Assembly: GCA_016932255.1 (NCBI GenBank)
Contig: JAFGDE010000012.1
Span: forward strand, 1-58,048
Direction of reading: 5' to 3'
Origin: Candidatus Saganbacteria bacterium
GTDB lineage: Bacteria; Margulisbacteria; WOR-1; O2-12-FULL-45-9
DNA: 58,048 nt
The notes below the pieces were generated by a model. It saw only the letters and a program-made list of their open reading frames with translations, was not told the DNA's origin and searched no databases. A program made the translations under genes and the position numbers. Position 1 is the stretch's first letter; the number at the start of each line of letters is the position of its first letter. Positions 25,073 to 33,817 of this stretch are shown here, one piece after another.

Positions 25073-26233
25073 CTACTGAAAATATCGTTCTAATTCCAGT
25101 CTGACCCAATCCTGATAGTCGCGCAGTTTCAGCCAGAGCGTTAAGGTTTCCGGCACAGCCACGACCTGATAGGCCGTACGCTTTGGCCAGGTCGCGCCGC
25201 CCTCATAGAAAAAAATGTCCATTATTTCCATCATTTTCCTCGGAGTGATCTTGCCCTTGTATTTTTCTCCTAATTTAAGAAGGTTCTCGCGGCGCTGGAC
25301 ACTTTTGTCAGCCGCATCGCAAGGCAATGCCAGACCCCAGGCTGGATCAACAAAGTCATTGGTCGCGGCTAATATCCCTGGTCCGCTGCGGCGGCGAGTG
25401 GCTTTTGTTGTCATTTCGTAAGAATACGCCTGATCCTTAGTCGCAACATTGGCGATAAAGGCAAAGTTTGACAGGTTCGTCTTCATCGCCGCGTCAAAGG
25501 CCGGAAAGTTATTATAATCCATCAGGAAAGTGACTTCAGAGGGATAAAGGACCAGGCGGTCAGACGGGCTCTCAGCCCCACCGGACTTGACCGCTTCATT
25601 ATCTTCAAAAAAGATGCCGGCCGCATTCATAGCTGTGAACGAAGTGATCTCTCCCGCGTAAGCCAGCAATGCGACCGGGACCCCATCATCCGGCCGATAA
25701 ACAACGGCGTTCAAGTATGGCGCGAACTCATCTTTAAAGAACCTGGTCGAATCATAGTTGCGGCCGATGACCAGCGGACCATCGCCGGTATAATCGCCCC
25801 AGGCCGCCAGAGCCGAACACTGCCCCGGGTCTTCGCCGCCCTCGGCCTGAAGGAATGTCAGGCCAAGGATCGACTCAAGGATGATCAGTTTTTCAAGTTC
25901 CATTCCTGATGTCTCGGCCATGCCATATGTGATGTCTTTTAAGCGTTTGGGATAGAGGGCGAATGCAGCAGAAGAGAATTCTTTCATCAGGTTATAAGGG
26001 ATCTTCTCTTGGGCAATGAACCTTTCTTCGATCGCGACCTTATAAAATTCCTTGATCCGGTCCCCGGCCAGGCCGCCGTACTGCCGGCCTATCTGTTTAT
26101 AGGAACCTGACAGAACAAGAATATTTATCTTATCGGCCTGGTATAGTATGCCGCCTTCAAATTCCCTGACCGGGCCGGCCATGACCGGAGCAGCCAGCGC
26201 ACAGATCAACAGAAAGGCGCTTGCCCGTTTCAT
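25073..26233 (-). CDS. C45-family Ntn-hydrolase (acyl-CoA:6-APA acyltransferase-like), secreted
   Basis: A 386-aa protein with a signal peptide (residues 1-19). The candidate autocatalytic nucleophile is C139 in GQCSALAAWGDYTGDGP, where the preceding segment would be removed to expose the N-terminal Cys, as in the peptidase C45 / phospholipase B-like group. A GRNYD segment follows at the expected distance. These enzymes cleave or form amide bonds with small acyl or peptidyl substrates. The start overlaps the DUF6790 gene by 4 nt. Confidence 0.83.
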   Translation of the reverse strand: MKRASAFLLICALAAPVMAGPVREFEGGILYQADKINILVLSGSYKQIGRQYGGLAGDRIKEFYKVAIEERFIAQEKIPYNLMKEFSSAAFALYPKRLKDITYGMAETSGMELEKLIILESILGLTFLQAEGGEDPGQCSALAAWGDYTGDGPLVIGRNYDSTRFFKDEFAPYLNAVVYRPDDGVPVALLAYAGEITSFTAMNAAGIFFEDNEAVKSGGAESPSDRLVLYPSEVTFLMDYNNFPAFDAAMKTNLSNFAFIANVATKDQAYSYEMTTKATRRRSGPGILAATNDFVDPAWGLALPCDAADKSVQRRENLLKLGEKYKGKITPRKMMEIMDIFFYEGGATWPKRTAYQVVAVPETLTLWLKLRDYQDWVRLELERYFQ

Positions 26234-26700
26234 TTCATTTTCTTATAAGCGATATAAAGCCCGATCAGTGCCAGCGGCAACAGCAGGTCGCCCCAAATGA
26301 TGTTCGGCCCGATATTATAAGCCGCGAAATTGCCGGTCGCGGCCATTGACCTGATATGGCCAAGCATGCAGCTGATCAGAAAAAAGCTATTGGCAATGAT
26401 GGCCGCCAGCCAAAAACTGCCGCGAATGAACAAACACAGAAAAGCGATCAGGCCAAAGGCCAGATCAGCCACTCCGACCTCATACTGGAACGGGCTGCCG
26501 GCCGGCCAGCCGATCATTTTTGCCGTGGCTGGGCCGTTGAACACATGCATCAAACCGGCGATCAATGCCCCTGCTCCAATAGAGAGGACCAACAGGTACA
26601 TCAGGGTCACTTCAACGATCTTTTTGGCAGAGCGGCCCTTCATCAGGGCGACATGAACGAGAATGGCGATCAGGGTCAGGACCAGCATAAAGACAGGCAT
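26230..26700 (-). CDS. DUF6790-like membrane protein
   Basis: A 156-aa protein with about four transmembrane helices and a GLMHVFNGPATAKMIGWPAGSP loop region (seen as GLMHVF, then IGWPAGSPF) that matches the DUF6790 pattern. ATG 26700 is preceded by AAAGGAGG, so it is preferred over the start at 26718. It is translationally coupled to the C45 hydrolase gene. Function unknown. Confidence 0.78.
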   Translation of the reverse strand: MPVFMLVLTLIAILVHVALMKGRSAKKIVEVTLMYLLVLSIGAGALIAGLMHVFNGPATAKMIGWPAGSPFQYEVGVADLAFGLIAFLCLFIRGSFWLAAIIANSFFLISCMLGHIRSMAATGNFAAYNIGPNIIWGDLLLPLALIGLYIAYKKMK

Positions 26701-26726
26701 GAAGACCTCCTTTATCAATTTGCTGA

Positions 26727-26735
26727 ATTATATCA
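26727..26735 (-). promoter_or_regulatory. Extended -10 promoter of DUF6790-C45 operon
   Basis: On the minus strand TGA followed by TATAAT (26727-26732), with no good -35. Confidence 0.5.
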
Positions 26736-26752
26736 TAGAATACAAAATGAGA

Positions 26753-26781
26753 TTGACATCTTTATCCCGCAGTGACACAAT
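26753..26781 (+). promoter_or_regulatory. Promoter of small membrane-protein gene
   Basis: -35 TTGACA (26753-26758), 17-bp spacer, -10 CACAAT (26776-26781). Divergent from the DUF6790 promoter. Confidence 0.5.
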
Positions 26782-26802
26782 ATTGCCGCAAAGGAGGTAA
26801 AT

Positions 26803-27180
26803 ATGATGAAGATGCTAAAAATGATCGGTTACGGATTGATCATCTGGGTTGTCCCCTATGTCACGGCCATAATGTTGATGGGTTTGATGACGAGCGATCC
26901 GGTCTTCTTCAAGTCGATCATGATCGTTGAGGGCTCGATCATCGGTGCCATCTGTATGGCCGCTTATTTCAGCAACGTCAATAAAGACACGCTGAAAGAG
27001 AGCCTCATCGTCGGCCTGGTCTGGGTGGTCATAAGCTGGGCGCTCGACTTCGCCGCTCTGCTCCCCTTCTCTAAGATGCCGCTTGACCGCTACTTCATGG
27101 AGATCGGCATCCGCTACGTCGGTATGCTGGCCCCGATCGTGGCGATCGGGTATTTACTAGACAAAAGAATCAAGACTTAG
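26803..27180 (+). CDS. Small integral membrane protein (125 aa)
   Basis: Four transmembrane helices with very short loops, and a C-terminal KKIKT-like basic tail placing it in the cytoplasm. The first helices contain a YGLIIWVVPY motif of a kind seen in DUF-type four-helix proteins; I do not recognise a family securely. An AAAGGAGGT ribosome-binding site precedes ATG 26803. It forms a single-gene unit closed by a strong terminator. Confidence 0.78.
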   Translation: MMKMLKMIGYGLIIWVVPYVTAIMLMGLMTSDPVFFKSIMIVEGSIIGAICMAAYFSNVNKDTLKESLIVGLVWVVISWALDFAALLPFSKMPLDRYFMEIGIRYVGMLAPIVAIGYLLDKRIKT

Positions 27181-27195
27181 AAGTTTTAAAACATC

Positions 27196-27230
27196 AAAAA
27201 GGCCGTTCCCTTATAGGGACGGCCTTTTTT
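27196..27230 (+). terminator. Rho-independent terminator
   Basis: A 12-14-bp stem AAAAAGGCCGTTCCC / GGGACGGCCTTTTTT with one bulged base and a TTAT loop, followed by a six-T tract. Confidence 0.9.
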
Positions 27231-27245
27231 CGGTTGAGATTAGCC

Positions 27246-27383
27246 TTACTCCCTGATCACCTTGACCAGCGCCAACCCCCTTACCTTCGGATCTTCTGAC
27301 CACTTACTCGACCTCGCAATTGATATTTACGATCTCACGTTCCTGTTTTGCGCTGAAATTAAGATAAACAGTAAAAATATCCT
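27246..27383 (-). pseudogene. Decayed yjbQ remnant
   Basis: The minus strand encodes a 25-residue stretch ending in VNINCEVE and TAA, of which 15 residues match the N-terminus of the intact YjbQ at 29076-29489 (shared KQEREIVNI). After about 60 bp comes LALVKVIRE plus stop, matching the intact C-terminus RVLVKVIGE. About 90 internal codons are missing, the start codon is gone (in-frame TAG upstream) and a premature stop splits it. Seen directly by comparing translations within the window. Confidence 0.75.
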
Positions 27384-27481
27384 AGCCGGCCCTTCCCTTC
27401 TTCACTAAAAAGTAAGGGCATGATCCGCTTTATTGACAAGGCCAATAGCTGATGGCAGAATACGCCAGAGGTGGCAAGATC

Positions 27482-28119
27482 GTGAAAAAGATAATCACCT
27501 ATGTTATCCTCGTTCTCCTGCTCAGCTCGGTCGGTTACTACTTGATCATCCATTTAAAAGCCCTGGTGCTCAAGCCTCTGGCGGTCATGTTCTATCTGAT
27601 ATGGTGCCCGGCGCTTTCGGCGATCGTCATTTCTTTGGCCTTTGAAAAAACCTCAAAGGCATAGGCTGGAGCCCGGGCGCGGCTAAATGGCTGGGCCTGG
27701 CCTATTGTCTGCCGATTGTTTATAAGACGCTGGCCTACTCTATCATCTGGCCATTCCGCTGGGATGCGCTCAACCCGGCTTATCAGTTCTATCCCTTCAA
27801 GCCGATCATTTACGGCATATATCTGGCCAAGATGCCGATGCTGGCCCAGTTAATTCTGCTGGTCATAACCGTGACAGCGATGACCTTCCCGATCAGATGG
27901 CTACGGCTCAAGGCCGGCAGTGTCTGGGCAGCAACGCTCTTGTACGCCAGCCACAATCTTTATATCCAGCGCCTGTTCGATACGTTGACGCTTGAGACCG
28001 GGCCTGCGTCCAAGTATATGACAGGCGAATCAGGTCTTGTGCTGATGGTAATCTTCGTTGTCCTGGCATTTATTTTCTGGAAAGCCAGGAATAAGCTGCC
28101 AGCAATGACGGGATCATAG
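27482..28119 (+). pseudogene. CPBP-family intramembrane protease pseudogene (frameshift and core deletion)
   Basis: The first part from GTG 27482 encodes three hydrophobic segments to a stop near 27663; the sequence continues without a break in the next frame from 27658 (GIGWSPGAAKWLG) to 28119. The C-terminal part IRWLRLKAGSVWAATLLYASHN is typical of the last helices of CPBP (CAAX protease-like) proteins, where a conserved EE..R core and HxxF motif should come earlier. That core is absent: VTAM joins directly to TFPIRWL. So there is one frameshift beside an A-run and an in-frame deletion of the catalytic region. Confidence 0.7.
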
Positions 28120-28123
28120 AAAA

Positions 28124-28160
28124 AAGCAAGGCGCCTGAGAAACTCAGGCGCCTTTGGCTT
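28124..28160 (-). terminator. Rho-independent terminator of RRM gene copy B
   Basis: Perfect 12-bp stem AAGGCGCCTGAG / CTCAGGCGCCTT (28128-28139 and 28143-28154) with a 3-nt loop; on the minus strand it is followed by TTGCTTTTTTC. Confidence 0.88.
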
Positions 28161-28179
28161 GTTCAACTACCGGTCCGGT

Positions 28180-28473
28180 TCAGAAGCGGGCGGAATCTCT
28201 CCGCTCGCCACGACCACCGCCAAAGCTGTTGGACTTTGGTTTAGCTTCATTGACCGTCATTTCACGTTCGCCCCATTTTTGCCCGCTCAGGGCAGCAATG
28301 GCCTTTTGCGCGTCCGCGTCATCCATGTCAACGAATCCGAATCCCCTGGACTTGCCAGTGAACTTATCGGTAACTATCCTGGCTGAACTAACCTTGCCGA
28401 ACTCGGAAAATTTCTGTTCCAGTTCTTCATTGGTAGCAGACCAGGGCAGATTGCCTACGAATATGCTCTTCAT
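28180..28473 (-). CDS. RRM-domain RNA-binding protein (paralogue)
   Basis: A 97-aa single-RRM protein with RNP2 IFVGNL (4-9) and RNP1 RGFGFVDM (43-50), strongly similar along the whole domain to the protein at 21133-21420, with a Gly/Arg/Ser tail (GGGRGERRD). It also has a similar long leader. It lies inside the segment that separates the decayed yggU and yjbQ remnants, so the gene may have arrived there by insertion. Confidence 0.94.
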   Translation of the reverse strand: MKSIFVGNLPWSATNEELEQKFSEFGKVSSARIVTDKFTGKSRGFGFVDMDDADAQKAIAALSGQKWGEREMTVNEAKPKSNSFGGGRGERRDSARF

Positions 28474-28600
28474 GTGAAGTATCTCCTTTGATCTTATTTC
28501 CCTGCGATTAACGGAATGTGGAGGCCTTAATGAGGGCGTCTACATGAGCTTAGATGCAGTGTCTAAAGTTCTGAACCATTAATTTCGACTTAGCCTATAC
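28474..28600 (-). promoter_or_regulatory. Conserved structured 5' leader of RRM gene (copy B)
   Basis: Shares ordered blocks with the leader of copy A. The 5' arm ATTAATGG (28576-28583) pairs with CCGTTAAT (28507-28514); relative to copy A the end pair changes from G-C to T-A and one A-T becomes G-T, that is, compensatory changes. A TTTACT-17-CATACT promoter upstream is possible but weak. Confidence 0.58.
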
Positions 28601-28931
28601 AGTATGGCAGGTAAGTGACATAAAGTAAAGGGATATTTACTGTTTATTTATCGACCATTATAAGCGGGGATTTCACTTTATGCATGCGGCAAATAAACAT
28701 TAAAACAAGCATCAAAATACAAATTATAATTCAATAGCTACGCCGGCATTTCAGCTTTGAATTTAACATAAGATAGAGCTTAACAGCCCCGGCGGCTAGC
28801 GGGGAAATAGCCTCAAACAAGGCGGCGTTTCATGAGAATCAAATTGCGGGCGGTCGTGGCGATCAGGATCAGCAGTGAGGAAAAGACTTTTATCACGAGC
28901 AGCATTTGCGCAAAAGGACAAAGGTGATGCC
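28601..28931. other. A+T-rich stretch without a convincing gene
   Basis: Contains small inverted repeats (CATAAAGT near 28619 and ACTTTATG near 28674; AGTAAA / TTTACT around 28625-28640) and a GC hairpin near 28786-28804. A 30-codon hydrophobic reading frame on the minus strand (28813-28905) has no ribosome-binding site and is probably a fragment. Nothing else is seen. Confidence 0.5.
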
Positions 28932-29044
28932 CTAATTCATCTCGATGATCTTCTGCCGGCTCCGCCTGCTGCTTACTACACGGACCTGCCGCTTTTTGAC
29001 ATCAAAATGCTCGGAGAGCACGGCGATCAGAGATTCGATCAAAA
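28932..29044 (-). pseudogene. Decayed yggU (DUF167) remnant
   Basis: The minus strand encodes a C-terminal piece with SEHFDVKKRQVRVV and ending IIEMN plus stop. About 20 of 33 residues match the C-terminus of the intact DUF167 protein at 29501-29716 ([14 protein letters not shown] ... IVEIE). The N-terminal half is missing; the fragment directly follows the end of the intact yjbQ. Evidence is direct comparison within the window. Confidence 0.75.
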
Positions 29045-29075
29045 AAAGGCCGCTTTCCGTTGGAAGGCAGCCTTG

Positions 29076-29489
29076 TTATTCCCCAATAACCTTGACCAAC
29101 ACCCGCTTTTTCCTGCGCCCGTCGAACTCGCCGTAAAAGATCTGCTCCCAGGGACCAAAATCGAGCGCGCCTTTGGTAATGGCTACGACCACTTCCCGGC
29201 CCATGATGGTCCTTTTCAGATGCGCGTCAGCATTGGTCTCGCCGGTCTGGTGGTGCTTATAATCCAGCCGAGCGGGAGCTATTTTCTCAAGCCACTTAAG
29301 GAAATCCTGCTTCAGGCCCGATTCTTCATCATTGATAAAGACCGAAGAAGTGATGTGCATGGAGTTAACCAGGACCAGGCCTTCTTTTACACCTGATCTC
29401 TTGACCGCCTGTTCGATCTCATGCGTGATATTCACGATCTCGCGCTCTTGTTTGGTAGTGAAGTAGAGATAATCAGTATAGGTTTTCAT
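29076..29489 (-). CDS. yjbQ: YjbQ/UPF0047 family protein
   Basis: A 137-aa protein of the UPF0047 family. Family residues are visible: [30 protein letters not shown] and the C-terminal [13 protein letters not shown]. The conserved His and Asp residues form a presumed active site; family members have been linked to a low thiamine-phosphate synthase activity, but the main role is unclear. It lies 11 bp after yggU and is the second gene of a leaderless-type transcript. Decayed copies of both genes lie downstream. Confidence 0.92.
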   Translation of the reverse strand: MKTYTDYLYFTTKQEREIVNITHEIEQAVKRSGVKEGLVLVNSMHITSSVFINDEESGLKQDFLKWLEKIAPARLDYKHHQTGETNADAHLKRTIMGREVVVAITKGALDFGPWEQIFYGEFDGRRKKRVLVKVIGE

Positions 29490-29500
29490 ATTATCGTATT

Positions 29501-29716
29501 CTACTCTATCTCAACGATCTTGGCGCGGCTCTTTTGACCGCGGACCAGTCTGACCTGCCGTTTTTTAACCTTGAAATGCTCCGCCAGGACCTCTATCAAA
29601 GCCTCGTTTGCCCTGCCCTCGACCGGCGGAGCGGTCAAGTGGACTTTTAGCTGACCGTTCTCTTCAACCACTTTATTCTTTTTCGCGCGCGGGATTACCC
29701 TGACCGTATAGTACAT
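29501..29716 (-). CDS. yggU: DUF167/YggU family protein
   Basis: A 71-aa protein with the DUF167 signature VIPRAKKN near the start and [22 protein letters not shown] in the middle, given here in two parts: [14 protein letters not shown] then IEVLAEHF. Function unknown across the family. ATG 29716 is chosen because a TATAAT box ends 6 nt upstream and the family normally starts here; the longer frame to 29761 would run across the promoter. Confidence 0.9.
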   Translation of the reverse strand: MYYTVRVIPRAKKNKVVEENGQLKVHLTAPPVEGRANEALIEVLAEHFKVKKRQVRLVRGQKSRAKIVEIE

Positions 29717-29722
29717 GAAAGG

Positions 29723-29731
29723 ATTATAGCA
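29723..29731 (-). promoter_or_regulatory. Extended -10 promoter, leaderless start of yggU-yjbQ
   Basis: On the minus strand TGC followed by TATAAT (29723-29728), 6 nt before the ATG at 29716. Confidence 0.6.
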
Positions 29732-29791
29732 TATCCCGATATTTATCCCGGGCAGCGGCATGGTCCTTGCAGGGCAGTCTTTCCGTTCTGC

Positions 29792-31409
<1,618 letters not shown>

Positions 31410-31426
<17 letters not shown>

Positions 31427-32495
31427 GCTTGATGCTCCTGATGAACTCGTCAAACAGGTACTTACTGTCATGCGGCCCGGCGCTGGCTTCCGGATGGTAC
31501 TGCACTGAAAAGGCCGGATGCTGCTTATGGCGCAGCCCCTCGGAAGTGCGGTCGTTGAGATTGAGATGCGTCAGCTCGATCTCTTGGCCGCTCAAGCTGT
31601 TCAAGTCGACGCAAAACCCGTGGTTCTGCGAAGTTATCTCGACCTTGCGCGTGCGCAGGTCCATGACCGGCTGGTTGGCGCCCCGGTGGCCGAACTTCAG
31701 TTTAAATGTCTTCCCGCCCAGGGCCAGGCCCAGTATCTGATGGCCCAGGCAGATGCCGAAGATCGGCACCCGGCCAATCAATTGCCTGACGGTCTCGATC
31801 ACGTAGCCGACAGCGGCCGGGTCTCCCGGTCCATTGGACAGCATGACACCGTCAGGCTTCATGGCCATGATCTTCCTGGCCGAGGTCCCGGCCGGCACGA
31901 CAAGGACATGACAAGCGCGGGCCGCCAGATCCCGCATGATATTATACTTGGCGCCGCAGTCCAGTAGCACGACCTTGAATTTACCCTTGCTGTTCCACTG
32001 ATAGGTCTTTTTACAGGTCACTTCCCTGACCAGATCAACGCCGACCAGGCCCGGTGACGCCTGGGCTTTACTGACCAGACTTTTTGGATCAAGATCCCTG
32101 GTCGAAATTATCCCTTTCAGCGCGCCGGCAGAACGGATATGTAATGTCAGGGCACGGGTATCAATGCCTTCAATACCGATAATTTTGTACTTCTTCAAGA
32201 ATTCAGCCAAAGCCATGTTCGCACGCCAGTTGGAAATAAGCCGGCTGGCTTCCCGCACCACAAAACCTGACAAATGGGGCTTTTGTGATTCAAAATCATC
32301 CGGACAGATCCCATAATTGCCGATCAGGGGATAGGTCATGGCCACTATCTGGCCTTTGTAGGAAGGATCGGTCAGGATCTCCTGGTAGCCGGTCATGGAG
32401 GTATTGAACACGACTTCGCCGGTCTGCTCGCCTGCCGCGCCGAACGATGTGCCTTCAAATACCGTCCCATCCTCTAGAGCCAGGATCGCTTTCAT
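31410..32495 (-). CDS. carA: Carbamoyl-phosphate synthase small subunit
   Basis: A 361-aa glutamine amidotransferase subunit. The N-terminal CPSase_sm domain ([30 protein letters not shown]) is followed by a class I GATase with the nucleophile in GICLGHQ and the catalytic His in HPEAS. It supplies ammonia from glutamine to CarB for carbamoyl phosphate used in pyrimidine and arginine synthesis. It overlaps gltD by 4 nt and carB by 17 nt, tying carbamoyl phosphate to the glutamate operon. Confidence 0.95.
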
Positions 32496-33817
32496 GTTAA
32501 ATACCTATTGATCGCTTTGGCCGCTTCCCGGCCCTCATGGATCGCCCAGACGACCAGCGACGGTCCGCGCTGGACATCGCCGGCCGGGAATACCTTCTTG
32601 TTCTGCCACCCGGGATCGAGCTCTTGTTTTATAAAACCAACCGCCAGGACGACCAGGTCCGCCTTGATCTCGAACTCAGACCCCGGAATCTCGATCATCT
32701 GCCTGCCTGCGAACCTGACCTTCACACAGGCCAAAGCAGTAACCCTTGAATCTTGGCCTTTGAATGCTTTTGTCAGGATCGACCAGTGCCTGTTCGCCCC
32801 TTCTTCATGGCTGGAAGTCGTTTTTAACAGCAAGGGATAAACCGGCCAGGGGCAGGCTTTGTCCCGGCAAACCGGCGGCTCAGGCAGCAGTTCGATCTGA
32901 ACGACACATTCAGCGCCCTGCCGGTTGGCCGTACCCACGCAATCGGAACCGGTATCACCGCCGCCGATCACCACGACTTTTTTGTCTCTGGCATCGATCA
33001 GTTGGTCCTTCTGTATCTTAGCCCCGGCCACCCTTTTATTCGATTGCGTAAGATAATCCATAGCAAAATAAATACCGTTAAGCTGCCGGCCCGGGATGTC
33101 CAGGTCCCGTGGCGTGCGGCAGCCGGTGGCCAGACAGACAGCGTCGAATTCCCTAATCACTGCCGGCCCGGCCTCTGTCTTGGTCCTGAACTTGATGCCC
33201 TCGTTCTGCCAAAGATCCATCCTGCGGTCAAGGATGTGCTTCTCCAGCTTGAAATCCGGGACACCATAACGCATGATCCCGCCGATCTTGTCCGCTTGTT
33301 CAAAGACGGTCACTTCATGCCCCATTCGATTTAATTCTGCAGCACAGGCTAGACCGGCCGGGCCTGAACCAACCACCGCAACAGATCGGCCGGTCCTGAC
33401 CTGCGGCGGCCGGGCCTTGATCAGCCCGTGTTTAAAGCCATGCTCAATGATCGCTAGCTCGTTCTCACGGACAGTGACGGGATCATCATTGATCCCAAGG
33501 ACGCAGGCATACTCGCACAACGCCGGACAGACCCGGCCGGTTACTTCAGGCAAATTATTGGACACATCCAGCAGCTCCAGCGCCCTGTCCCACTGGTTAT
33601 TGGTCACCAGGTCGTTCCACTCGGGGATATAATTGCCCAGCGGGCAGGCCCAGTGGCAGAACGGCGTGCCGCAATCCATACAGCGGCTGGCCTGGTCGCG
33701 CGACTGCGCGTCCGTCCTGAGCCGGGCGACATCATAATAATCCTTGACCCGTTCGCAGACCGGCCGGTACCTGGCCGCCCGTCTCTTGATCTCGATAAAT
33801 CCCCGTGGTCTACCCAT
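32492..33817 (-). CDS. gltD: Glutamate synthase small (beta) subunit
   Basis: A 441-aa NADPH-dependent flavoprotein. The N-terminal part has cysteines for [4Fe-4S] clusters (CMDCGTPFCHWACP and CPALCEYAC). A FAD motif (VVGSGPAGLACA) and a second dinucleotide motif (VIGGGDTGSDC) follow. It passes electrons from NAD(P)H to GltB. Slightly shorter than the usual 470 aa. It overlaps gltB by 8 nt, so the subunits are translationally coupled. Confidence 0.95.
   Translation of the reverse strand: MGRPRGFIEIKRRAARYRPVCERVKDYYDVARLRTDAQSRDQASRCMDCGTPFCHWACPLGNYIPEWNDLVTNNQWDRALELLDVSNNLPEVTGRVCPALCEYACVLGINDDPVTVRENELAIIEHGFKHGLIKARPPQVRTGRSVAVVGSGPAGLACAAELNRMGHEVTVFEQADKIGGIMRYGVPDFKLEKHILDRRMDLWQNEGIKFRTKTEAGPAVIREFDAVCLATGCRTPRDLDIPGRQLNGIYFAMDYLTQSNKRVAGAKIQKDQLIDARDKKVVVIGGGDTGSDCVGTANRQGAECVVQIELLPEPPVCRDKACPWPVYPLLLKTTSSHEEGANRHWSILTKAFKGQDSRVTALACVKVRFAGRQMIEIPGSEFEIKADLVVLAVGFIKQELDPGWQNKKVFPAGDVQRGPSLVVWAIHEGREAAKAINRYLT

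Noticed and set aside
28813-28905. 30-codon hydrophobic frame on the minus strand
   Set aside because: No ribosome-binding site or promoter; too short to tell from a fragment of a lost membrane protein.
28875-29396. 173-codon open frame on the plus strand
   Set aside because: Antisense to yjbQ and to the yggU remnant, both recognisable on the minus strand.
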